Positions 45,249 through 56,300 of a stretch of 64,000 nucleotides of DNA are shown piece after piece. Location of the stretch: NCBI RefSeq assembly GCF_030272615.1, contig NC_081414.1:236100233-236164232 (forward strand). The letters run 5' to 3'. The translations under genes were made by a program, and so were the position numbers. The notes under the pieces were generated by a model that was not told the DNA's origin, did no database searches, and saw only the letters and a program-made list of their open reading frames with translations. The stretch is from Cryptomeria japonica. Its lineage: Eukaryota; Streptophyta; Pinopsida; Cupressales; Cupressaceae. Every line of letters begins with the position of its first letter. The first letter of the stretch is position 1.

Positions 45249-48200
45249 CTAGTCTAGCGCGTCATCTACCCCCCGATCTTGCTGATCAATGTTTCGGGAA
45301 GGTAGGGAACACGCTAGAGGAGGAACATCCAACACAGCAGATGGAGCTATCACAAGGTCCAAACAAGGGCTACGTTCATGTTCCAAGCCACGTTGTTCTT
45401 GTCTAGGAGCTAGGATAAGTGCTTTAGAAAATGCGTTAGATAAATGGTTATTAACATCAACATATTCATATTCACTATCAGAATGTACAGGAGTAGCATT
45501 TTCATCTTGAATAACATTTTCATCTATATCATCATCAAGATTTATAAAAATAGGATCTTTAATTCGCACAGGATCAAGACCATCATGCATCTTATGTTTA
45601 GGAGATTTCGGCTCAATCGTCAGCTGAGGAGAAAATGGAATAACATTGGCTGAAGGTGTTTTTGGGGATTGAGAAGCAGCTGCCTGAGCTCTAAGACGAC
45701 GCTTTCGTCGGCGTTCACGTGCAGAACGATTCCGTCTAGTCTTAGTAGGAAGTTGAGAAGATTGAGGAGGAGGAATGTTCTCATCCTTATCACTTGGGTG
45801 TTTAGGTTGTGGTCTCTTAGGTTGAATAATAGGAGAAGAGGAAGGTCTCTTCTCTCCATAAGAGGAAGGAGGAGGAACTGCTCCATATAAGGGAGGAATA
45901 TTTGGTTTAGGAAGAAGACCAATTCCATCATGACGAGGAGGTATAGGTCTCCTTTTAGGAAGTTTATTAGTCATAGGCATAGTCACATTCATAGGGATGG
46001 GTTGGGAATCTTCTTGAGGAAAGACATTAGTTTTATCTTTCAAAGGAAGAACTTCCTTCTCAAGAATGATAGGAATGTCAAGTTTGGGTGTTCTAGGTTC
46101 ACTTAGAGATAAGATCATATCTTTTTTCCACTTTTCATAAGATTTGAAATGATGATCACTTCGCGGAGGAAGAGATTGGAATTGTTTAGGCCAAAAGTAA
46201 TCAATAGGAACGCTAGAAGTTCTTTCAGCTGGTTTAAAGAGACTATGATTGACAGTAACAACTTCACCATTATGGGGAAATTTCAAACACTTGTGAATAG
46301 CAGAAGTAATAGCTTTCATGGAAGACAACCAAGGATAGCCTAGCTTCACACGAAATTGTTCGGATGATGGAATAATAGAAAAGTCCACATCAAGGGATTT
46401 GTTATGGACCTCAATAGGTAATGTAACAGAACCAATTGCAGGAGAAGAAAATGCATCAAATAGTTTCACAACCACATTTGTTTCATCATAGATCACTTGA
46501 TTCAATTGCAAAGTAAAAAGAAATTCTTCAGTAATGATATTAACCATGCAAGAAGGATCAATAAGCACTCCACGGCAAGGTGTATTCTTGACTTTTGCAA
46601 CTATATATAAAGGACCATCAGGTGCCCTGATAGTTTCACTGGAATCAAAGGTGATGGAAGGTTCTTTAGGGATTTTCTGCTGCTCTACAAAGTTAATCAC
46701 ATTCGGAGTCATAGACACAAGATCATCAGGTGAGACAGAGGAATCAGTAGTATCAATCGCATTAGAGGTATGAGAAGGCAATGGATCAGTAAAAATCTAA
46801 AGATTTTGGTTAGGAGGAGCTACAGATGTGTTGCCTTTATCATTCACACCAGAAACAGAGATAGTATTATTATCAATCAAATCTTGAATTTTACCTTTTA
46901 AAGCAAAACATTTTTCAGTATCATGCCTAGGTTGACGATGAAATTGACAAAAAGATTTGTTATCAAAATAGGGTGAATTAATCTTTGCAGGATCTATTTG
47001 CCTTATAGGAGGAAGAGTAAGCACATTTTGTTCCAATAACTTATTCATAATACTATGCAATGATTCATTCAAAGGAGTAAACTTTCTTTCTTTCTTGAAA
47101 AACTTAGAAATAGGAGGCACACCTGATGCCGCATTCACATTGTTGTTGATGATGTTTTCATTGAACTTAATGGACTCTTTGTTCGGTTTAAACTTCCCAA
47201 ATGGTTGTTGACTACTATCACCCTTATCACTCAAAGCCAAAGGATTTGCATGTTCCATTTGACTCACAGTCAGTTGATAATTGTGAAGAGTTGTGCACAA
47301 CTGTTGGAAAGAAGTAAACTCAGAAAACAGGAGTTTTTCTCTAATATCTTTTTGTAAATTAGAAATAAAGATTCTTTGAATATCATTGTCAGGTACTGGA
47401 AAAGAAATTTGAGCATACAAATGCTTATATCTACCAATGAAATTAGTCACTTTTTCTTTAACACCTTGTTTACAATGCATTAAATCAATCAAAGTAACTT
47501 TAGGACTTATATTGTTTTGAAATTGTTGAATAAAAGCATTTGCAAGTTGTTCGAAAGAAGTAATAGAATAAGAAGTCAACGAGCAATACCATTGTAGGGC
47601 TTTATCTCTTAATGTTCTAGTAAACAGTTTTGCAAGCAACCTTTGGTCATAAGCAAAATCAGTGCATATTGTTTGAAAGGTCTTAACATGTGTTAAAGGA
47701 TCACCCTTACCATTATAAAGCTCCAAATGCGGAATTTCAACATGTTTAGGGGGGATAGCTCGAACAATGTCAAGAGAAAGTGGGCTCGCAACATCAAATG
47801 TGGGCACACTAAACTTAGATTGATTCATAGAGGCAATTTGTTGCTGTAAAGAAGAGACAGTTTTTGCAAGATTGTTAATGGTCGCTTCAGTCGAAGAGTT
47901 CATATTAGATGTGTTAGATTGTGATGGATGTGTTATGTTATTGAAAGAAGGTAGAGAGTAAGGTGGTGGGACACTATCATAGCTAGTCATAGGAGATGAT
48001 TGGAAAGGAGGAACACTACAAGGAGGAATGGAATGGTTAAATGAATTGCCCCCTTGCATCATGTTTATTTGTGGAGATATAATAGGAACACTTATTGAAG
48101 GAATGAATGAAGAAGTTGGATCGAATGAAGGAAGAGGGTTGATTGAAGAAGAAGGATTGCCCCCATGATTAGTGATCATAGGAGGAATGTCTTGTATTGA

Positions 48201-48683
48201 AGTAGTCATTATGTTTGATGTAAAAGTAGGTATACTAGCAATAGGAGTTGTCAAAGGAATAGAATGATTAACTTGAGTAGGAGGTTGTGTATAACCTAAA
48301 GTTTCAGCACAACTCTTCATAGGCATCACATTCGAATCCACAATGTGTGCAATACCACACAAAATATCAATTCCATTCTTATCACTTTGAACCATACGTT
48401 TTAGACCCTCAATTAATGAAAGAGCTTCACTTTCAGGGTATTCTTGAGACATCCATTGTCGAAAATCATCAAATTGGTTATCCAATTTTGAAAGTTGTTC
48501 TACAGAAACCTCATGGAGAGCTTCTTCATCATTAAGAGGATTAGAGGAATTACCCATGTCCTCGTTAAAAAGGCCATTCAAATTAGGTTCCATCTCCTCG
48601 GTAATTACACCTTGGAAAGACTTAATTCTAAGGCTTCGTCTAACAGGAATAGTGTAAGTAGGACTTATTGTTGTAAAACTCAT
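45249..48683 (-). pseudogene. E1c gag-protease polyprotein, one nonsense codon
   Basis: A frame of 1144 codons plus stop, interrupted only by TAG at 46797-46799 (AAG in the sister copies). Residues 1-320: Pro/Ser/Ile/Asn-rich. About 320-480: Ty3-type gag (LELYNGKGDPLTHVKTFQ, ALQWYCSL, SPKVTLIDLMHCKQG). About 579: zinc finger CQFHRQPRHDTEKC, with G to R against the sisters. About 700-800: retropepsin-like GVLIDPSCMVNII and KLGYPWLSSM. About 985: Arg-rich NLS-like RERRRKRRLR. The last 100 residues are acidic then Leu/Pro-rich. The catalytic triplet is D-P-S in all three E1 copies. RT, RNase H and integrase are absent. Confidence 0.92.
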
Positions 48684-49866
48684 GCACTAAAGAGAGAGAG
48701 AAGATTTTGAATTTTAGAGGTAGCAAATTTCAATAAAATCAGCCAATCTCCTAGATTTAAGCTGTTAAATGTAATCAGGACAATCTCCCGAAATTTCAGA
48801 AAAAATGTCTGGGACCGTGGCGAATGGAGTGCACACGGTCCTCGCAACTTTTTTCGAAATTTTCAGGGATGAAAGTTATGATGATTTTAAAGCTAATCTG
48901 AAAAAATTGAGTGATTTTATGATCTGTAGATAGGCCAAATTAAAGTTGCAATCTCAAAATTGAACCCTACCAAGATTGTTGAAAAATGTAAAATTTGAAT
49001 TTTGAAAAAGAGGGGGAAACTGAAATTTTGAATTTTATGATTTTAGAGGGAGTGCTGAAAGCAATGCAAGTTTCAAAATTTAAAAGTTGACTCGATTTCA
49101 TGCAAAATTCAAATTTGAAAGTGGAAATCAAGGTTGTTGCAATTAAACACTTAATTTCAAAAGTCACAAACTGCAAAAATTTGAATAAAGCACTGAAATT
49201 TCGAATGAATGCTAACACACTTTTCAGATTTAGGACTGTAAGAAACACAATTTTGATATGAATTTCAATTTTAACAATTTTTGAATGATTAGAAGCCTTT
49301 ATCCAAGCAATCACTAGACCATCTTTGACTTTAATTTTGAAAGTGTTAGAATTGATAAAATCAGCCAAAATTCTGGATTTTAGCAGAAAAATACAGTAAG
49401 ATCTAGCTCCCGAAATTTCGGAAAAAATGTCGGGGACGATGGCGCTCAGGGTGCACACGATCCTCGCAACTTTTTTCCAAATTTTCAGGGATGAAAGATG
49501 TTGTGATTTTATTGCGGAATCCAAAGTTACAGCCGATTTGGAGGTGTTTTGATTAGTGAAATTATCAGTCAAAGGTTGAATCAAGAAGGTCTTAAAAATT
49601 AGGGTTTTGACATTTAACCACTTAATTTTCAGAATTAAAACACAAATATGAATTGACAATTTGCAATAGAAGGGTAGATCTGAAACAAGCATTAACAATT
49701 AAACATTTCACAAGCTCAATTACTAAAAAGAAAATTTTAGGGTTTTTATGCAATTAACCTCTAAAATTTGCAAAAGATCAAACATGGAAATGTAATTAGG
49801 GAAGCAAATTTTCAAATCTAACCATGAATAATCAGAATGAGGATGTTCACATCAGGTTCACCAAAA
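48684..49866 (-). other. E1c leader with PBS, hairpin modules and leader ORF
   Basis: Hairpin modules near 49490-49408 and 48870-48788. A 243-codon sense ORF (49698 to 48967) has the same length as that of E1a. Its amino-acid differences from E1a are many and unpatterned, which argues against strong selection. Confidence 0.7.
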
Positions 49867-51099
49867 TGTAAAGCGGAAAAATCGAACCCTTGTCGTTCTC
49901 CCCTCCCCAACTCCAAGGAGAGAGAAGGGAGAGTCACTAGGGTTGATGGTTTTCACTTAGGAGAGACTTTACATTGAAAAGAGGGGTTGAAACCCACAAG
50001 ATCCAATCCCACGCAATGCAAGATTGGATTCTATATGAGTTTCAAGGGTTAAGACATCAAGGATACCCTCTTTTGTAAAGAATGTAGATAGAAAGATTAA
50101 ACTAGGAATGCATGTAAAGTAGGAAAGATTCGCTTATAAACAAAGATAGGGATATGGGATGAAGCTGCGGACCTGGAATTAGCAGTAAAATGTCGAGACG
50201 GTGTTGTTTTGCAAATTTGAGCGAAAGTTGACAGGATGATGGCGCCCGACGTGCACACGGTCCTCCGAAAAATCCGCGAAACGAAGGGGGATCTGTTCGT
50301 CTCTACACAAGGATTCCAGATCTTCAATTATAGCCGCGTACCTGCAACCTACACACAGGAAAGAGAGGACGATTGGGGGGTTAGGGATGAGGGGTTTGCC
50401 TTTAGGTCAAACCCCAGTTTTGGAATTAACCAAGAAATGAGAATGTTGTAAATGTAAATGTTTGTAATGTAAACAAGTACTGATACCTTGTTGTAAGAAT
50501 GTTTGTATTCTTGCATGCGAAGGTGCAATGTATGTAGTATGTTGTATGTTGTAAGTGATCTCCTCTTCAATGGTTGAATCCTTGTCTTGAATGCAACACC
50601 TAGCCTTGAATGGAGACTTAGAATGATCAATTGCTTGAAGAAATGCTTGAATGCTTGAATGCTTGAATGCTTGAATGCTTGAATGCTTGAATGTTTGAAT
50701 ATCGTTTCCGCCTCTTGTACACATATGTCTTCCTCTTTTCCGACCTCCTCAAATGGGAGAGGAAATGTAGTTTATATACTTGTCAATTAGGGTTGATAGA
50801 CTGATTTTCCCGACCTTAGGCCGACCAGGAAACATTATTTTCCAATTTGCAAACTTAAAGACCCGAAGCCCCATAAGAGACCGGGCCCAAAATAGGGCCA
50901 GGGACCAGGGCGCTGGGCGCCATGGTCCCACCTCCAGGGACAACAGGGTGCAAGGAGGATCAGGCCAGGGTGCTGAAAAATGCAGTTTTTGATGTCATGA
51001 ACAAGTTTCGGGGTCTCCATTTAAGTTCAGTGTTGCGCCGCCATCGTGAAGACCCAAATGCGGTCGAAATTGCAAGTGTCGCAATTTTAGGACGCTACA
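49867..51099 (-). repeat. 5' LTR of E1c
   Basis: 1233 bp. One GGCGCCATGG unit (50918-50930). It contains an array of GAATGCTTGAATGCTTGAAT (about 50643-50700) that is longer here than in other copies. Confidence 0.95.
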
Positions 51100-51452
51100 C
51101 CTACATACCTTTACAGGATTTGGCCTTAATTTTTGGCAAATCGGTTGATGATTTGCAAAATCGATTAGATATGTATGATTTTGAACAGGCAAAGAGACTC
51201 CAATCCCTGAAGGAGTTAAATAATTTATTAAGACCTAAAGTGGACATCCTGCAATGAGCTTATAAGAATGTAGAAGCGGTTTTGGCTACTCCAGAGATGA
51301 GTACAATTGATGCAATGGAAGAATTTTCTGCACAGGTCATGACTACCATAGAGATAATTGAAACCTTACTGGAGACATGGGAAAATATTTTTTCTCAAAT
51401 GAAGATTAGTTTTAGTGACATTTTCTTCAAGATTGCAGAGAATACTCCTTGA

Positions 51453-51647
51453 TAAACACTTTTTTGTATATGTAAACTTTCAATGCAAATTTTGCTATAT
51501 ATATATATATATTTTTACTTTTCAATTTGGTATTGTTGTCAAAGGGGGAGTATTGAATATGTTTGTTGTACATTTATTTTTGTAAGCACACTTAGTTGTA
51601 AAGTTGAAAATTTTCTAAGTGTTGCCATCAATGCCAAAGGGGGAGAT
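51453..51647 (+). other. 3' untranslated region and PPT of F
   Basis: Non-coding, with a TA run at 51497-51511 and AAAGGGGGAG words near 51540 and at the PPT (51636-51646) just before the 3' LTR. This is the usual copia PPT form. Confidence 0.8.
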
Positions 51648-52816
51648 TGTTGGCTTGATGATGATTGTAATGGATGACTTCATGTGTTGCCATTGATGGA
51701 ACATTTATACACACACATATGTTCACATTAGTTAAGTCAAACCAGTATTACTTCTAAAGCTACTTGTATTGCAACCGGTATTGATGTTTAGCTTAAGATG
51801 GTTAGAAGGTATCTAACCGGTATTGATGTTTAGCTTAAGATGGTTTAGAAGGTGTCTAACCAGTATATGTAGACAACCGGTATTTGCAGAAATGACTTGA
51901 CACCAACTTGGGGATTCAGTGGAAACCACCAAAGAAGCAAATGGAGGACAATTGATTTACATGTTGATAGTGGCTAACTCCAAACCGGTATCGATGTTCC
52001 AACCGATATTCATTGATTGCGTGATGAGTTATCATCGACTGTGATGAGTTACTCCTAACCGACATTTTGGCAACAATTTGTGATGAGTTATGTTTGATTG
52101 TCCAGATACACTGCACCTAGGAAATTGTGATATGATTTCTAAGCCGACATGAAATCTAAGTGTCTATATAAGGACATTATGATGAACAAATTTTATAACA
52201 TGGTATGATGCAAGATAGAACTTGAAGGCATTGCAAAATATGTTGGTGATGAAATTGGTGATGCAGTTTTGAGTGAGCAGAAGAGGATCTATCCAAGCAA
52301 GTTGTGCTACTATTATATCACACCACCTGTTGTTTTCTAATCACTACAACAATCAAATCCCCTAACCGGGTAAGCTATAACAAGCTTCATTGTACAAATC
52401 CTCTAACAAGGTAATCCATTAGTTTGGATTTAGAAATCCTCTATCGAGGTTACTCCTAATAGGGTACTACCTTTAACAGGGTATAGATCCTAACAAAGCT
52501 TTGGAATCTTTAACAGTATTCGCTCATAGCAGAGCATTTTTGTAGACCCTAACCGATCAGTTATCTATTACTGTAGATAGTTAACTTGTGAGTCCCATCT
52601 CACCGTGGTTTTTCTCATTTGGGTTTTCCACGTATAAACACTTGTGTTATGGTGGATGTTTTACTTATTGTGGATGCTTTAATATCATTTTGGATTGCAT
52701 GCATAGTGTTTAATAAACTTGTTAAGTATCTCAACCAATCAGTGTTTAAAGTGTTATTATTTTTACTGTCACTGATTCACCCCCCCCCCCCCTCTCAGTG
52801 CTTTATAAGTCTACCA
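51648..52816 (+). repeat. 3' LTR of F
   Basis: 1169 bp, TGTTGGCTTGATG to ..AAGTCTACCA, then TSD gaaag. It is longer than the 5' LTR because of a tandem duplication of about 46 bp (aaccggtattgatgtttagc, near 51774 and 51820), a short insertion near 51990 and a longer C-run (52778-52792). Confidence 0.93.
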
Positions 52817-52845
52817 GAAAGAATGGCTTTCTCACATGTTGTTGT

Positions 52846-53163
52846 TGTAGGATTTGAGAAATACAAATCCACAGAACCCAAAAGAAACCTGCATGCAAGA
52901 AACCTGTCACAGAGAAAGAGAGAGAACGAATACAAGGGTTTTGGCTCTGACAAAGAGAAAAGATGTATTATCAAAGAAAAATGAATCAAGAATATGAATA
53001 ATACAAGAGATCAATCCTTATAAAGGAGATCAACACCAAAAGGAAAACCTAACCCTAAGGTGTGAGCATTTAATAATTAAATATTAATTATTAAATGACT
53101 AATGTATGCATAAAGAGAAATCTTAAGAGGAGAGAAAAGTTAATTAATTACTTTACTCTAACA
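52846..53163 (-). repeat. 3' LTR of G
   Basis: 318 bp. Differs from the 5' LTR by aaag/agag near 52976 and gagaaaag/gagcaaag near 53135. 53164-53384 between LTR and stop codon is PPT plus untranslated sequence. Confidence 0.97.
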
Positions 53164-53384
53164 CCCCCCCTTAAGATGAGCTACAATGCAGCTACAAACA
53201 ATGCAGAAGAAAGCAAAGGAACTACAATGCAAAAGAGGGTCCCGGCAACAAGGCCTGATGAGGTACCCGAATACAAGAAAATCTCTATAAAGTGGAGTAA
53301 AGGAGAAAACCCAGTGGGAAAAAACTCCTCTCCAAAAAGAGATAAAGAATCATGCTGAAAAGAAAACATGAAGGAAGGAAGGCC

Positions 53385-56300
53385 TCACTGAGACCCCCCA
53401 AGGACAACTTCCTTCACCCCAAGCATTGAGCGCAACTGAAGATAGCGCGGAGATGCCAAGGGTTTAGTGAAGATGTCTGCAACCTGCTCCTCTGTAGGAA
53501 TATACTCCAAGATGAGAGAACCATCCTGAATCAATTGTCTGATGAAGTGCATGTGGATTTCAATATGCTTTGTCCACTGATGCTCCACTGGGTTGCGAGA
53601 AATGTGAATGGCACTCTGGTTGTCACACCAAAGAATAGTGGGACAATCTGGAGGAAACCCAAACTCTGTCATCGATTGCCGAAGCCATAAAACCTCCTGA
53701 CTAGCTAACACTGCTGCACGGTACTCAGCCTCTGTAGATGATAATGCAATAGCAGATTGCTTCTTGCAAGACCATGTGATAGGACCAGAACCAAGGCAAA
53801 AAACGAAGCCAGAAGTAGACTTCCGATCATTGACATCACCAGCCCAATCGGAGTCAGTGAAGCCAATGATGTGAGGGGATCCTGAAGAGTAGTGAATGCC
53901 ATAATGTGTGGTGCCCCGAATATATCGCAAAATACGTTTGGCTGCTTGCCAATGGCTCTCATGAGGATCATGGGAGAACCGAGAGACAAGGCCAACCGCA
54001 AAGGAAAGATCAGGACGAGAATGTGTCAGGTACAACAGACTACCAACCAACTGCCTGTATAAAGTGGGGTCTACTGAAGGAGTAGAGCAAGTGGAAGACA
54101 AAACAACACCTAACTGAAATGGAGTGGGGGCAGACTTCCAATCAAGCATGCCAAATCGCTGAAGCATATCAAGAGCATACTTCTCCTGAAAAATGGAAAT
54201 CCCATCCGAAGACTGAATAACCTGTAGACCCAGAAAGAAGTGCAAGAGACCAAGATCGGTCATCTCAAACTGCTCCATCAAAGCTCTCTGAACACTCTGA
54301 ATCATGGAGGATGAGCTACCTGTAATGATGAGATCATCTACATATAGCACTAGAATCAAAAGATCACCCTCCTGACGCTGAATATAGACTGTGTGATCGG
54401 AATGACAGCGTGTGAAGTGCGAGGAAAGCAAGAAGGAGTCCATCTTCTCATACCAAGCCCTGGGGGCTTGTTTGAGACCATATAATGAACGTCGAAGTCT
54501 GCAAACCAAAGAAGTGTCCTGCACAAAACCCTGAGGCTGCTCCATATAGATCTCCTCATGAAGGTCTCCATGCAAGAAGGCACTCTTCACATCCATCTGA
54601 AACACTGTCCATCCCTGTGAAGCTGCAAGTGAAAGTACCAGGCGTATAGAATTCATCTTGGCGACAGGAGCAAAGGTCTCAGAGTAGTCAATACCCTCTA
54701 CCTGAGAAAACCCCTTCGCAACAAGACGGGCCTTATACTTATCAATAGAACCATCTGCAGCATACTTGGTACGATACACCCACTTGCACCGAACCAACTT
54801 TCTTCCCTTAGGAAGAGGACAAAGATCCCAAGTATGATTCTTCATCAAAGAAGAATACTCCTCATCCATGGCCCTATCCCACTCTGGGTGTCCTGCCGCC
54901 TCTGAAAACTTTTGAGGATCATCTGAAAGGGTATGACTCAAAAGACTAGAACCAGATGTCTGAGCACGAGTGCGACGAGTATCTGAAGGATCACGTGCCA
55001 AAGAACCAGCTGCATCAACAGTATCACGGGCCCACTTCGGCAAAGACGGAGCAACTGGTGGTGGTGGAGATGGTGGATCATGATCTACATCATCCTCAAG
55101 AGATAAGTAATCCTCAAGAGATGAAGAGGAAGGAGTAGGCAATGAGGGAGAAGCTGGTGATGGAGAATCCATCTGAGGATAGCACTCATCAAACTGGACA
55201 TCCCGCCAAAACAAGACCTCTCTAGAATCAGGATCAAACAACCTGTATGCCTTAACATCCTCACAGTAGCCAACAAATATGAGTGGTCGGCTCTTCCTCT
55301 CCATGGCTATCCGCTGAGCATCAGGAATAAATGCCCAAGCCTCACTACCAAAAACTCGGAATGTAGAAACATCAGGCTTGACATGGGTCCAAGCTTCCTC
55401 AGGAGTTATATGTCGTAATGCCTTATGGGGCATCCGGTTCTGAATATAATTGGCACAATTGACTGCCTCAGCCCAAAATGAAGAACTCATAGCTCAAGAC
55501 TGTATCATACAATTTGCCATCTCCCGTAAGGTTCTGTTCTTTCTCTCAGCAACACCATTCTGTTGAGGGGTATAAGGAACTGTAAACTGATGTTGTAAAC
55601 CATGCTCAGTGCAAAAATCTTTGAAAGCCTGATTTACATACTCCCCCCCATTATCTGTGCGTATCCTCCTGATAGAAAGTCCAGATTGCTTCTCCACAAA
55701 TGTCTTAAACTTCCTGAAAGAGTCAAAGACATCAGACTTGTACTTAAGAAAGTACACCCATGTACGTCTGGAGAAGTCATCAATAAAAGTGAGTACATAA
55801 CGGGCCCCTGAAAAAGAAGGAGTCGGAAAGGACATAAGATCACTGTGTACCAACTCTAGGGCTGCCCTAGCACGAGAGGCTCGACCCTTAGGAAAAGGAT
55901 CTCGATGATGTTTACCAAGGACACAACCATGACATACACCATCTGTACAAGAAATCTGTGGAAGCCCAATCACAAGTGCCTGTGTACTCATCTGCTGTAG
56001 ATATCTGTAATTGACATGACCAAAACGCTCATGCCAAAGCCTGCTCACTGAATCTGCATGTGCTATAAGAGAGGAACCAACAGTGTCTGAACTCTCAAAG
56101 CCATCAAAACTATATAAGTGAGATGCAGAATCCACACTCCCAGTAGCCACAACCAAGTCAGGATCATGAAGATCTCGAATAACCACATCATGTGGAGAGA
56201 ACTCAACTGTCTTACCAGAGCCAGAGTGACAAATCTGATAAACAGATAGAAAGTTTGTCGAAATGTCAGGAACCAAAAGCACATCCTGAAGACAACCACC

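Larger units (their letters stand above)
43261..51099 (-). mobile_element. Element E1c: complete RT-less gag-protease LTR element nested in F ORF2
   Basis: 5' LTR 51099 to 49867, PBS region 49863 to 49848 (two CG-to-CA changes), leader, polyprotein 48683 to 45249, 3' UTR, PPT 44521 to 44502, 3' LTR 44501 to 43261. Perfect TSD cctac (43256-43260, 51100-51104). 7839 bp. It is the best preserved coding copy of the family. Confidence 0.95.
40437..51452 (+). pseudogene. F ORF2: long unrecognised protein, split by E1c
   Basis: Starts ATGGCTTCGTCATC at 40437. One frame can be followed, with a one-base slip in the A-run near 41056, to 43255. After removal of E1c and one TSD copy (cctac) it continues in frame to TGA at 51450-51452. 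Roughly 1100 codons. The N-terminal third is globular (GHLSSYIDCKIKDLGSFPIY, HTITKEAIHVVIGFWKIGEV); the middle has Lys-rich and acidic low-complexity parts; 41875-42309 and 51105-51450 are helical and charged. Stops: TAA 40509, TGA 41221, TGA 41665, TAG near 41851, TAA near 42307, TAA near 42649, TAG near 42676, TAG 43033, TGA 51255. No RT, protease or integrase motif. I do not recognise the family; a weak resemblance in style to plant transposon-associated 'putative transposase' proteins is only an impression. Confidence 0.65.
37481..52816 (+). mobile_element. Element F: copia-type LTR element with gag and a novel ORF2, no RT; split by E1c
   Basis: 5' LTR 37481-38581, PBS 38584, gag 38644-39831, ORF2 40437-51452, PPT 51636-51646, 3' LTR 51648-52816. 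Perfect TSD gaaag (37476-37480 and 52817-52821). Without E1c the internal part is about 5.2 kb and has no RT, RNase H or integrase. LTR ends, iMet PBS and PPT are of copia type, so it is a large non-autonomous derivative carrying a foreign or rapidly evolving ORF. Confidence 0.9.
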
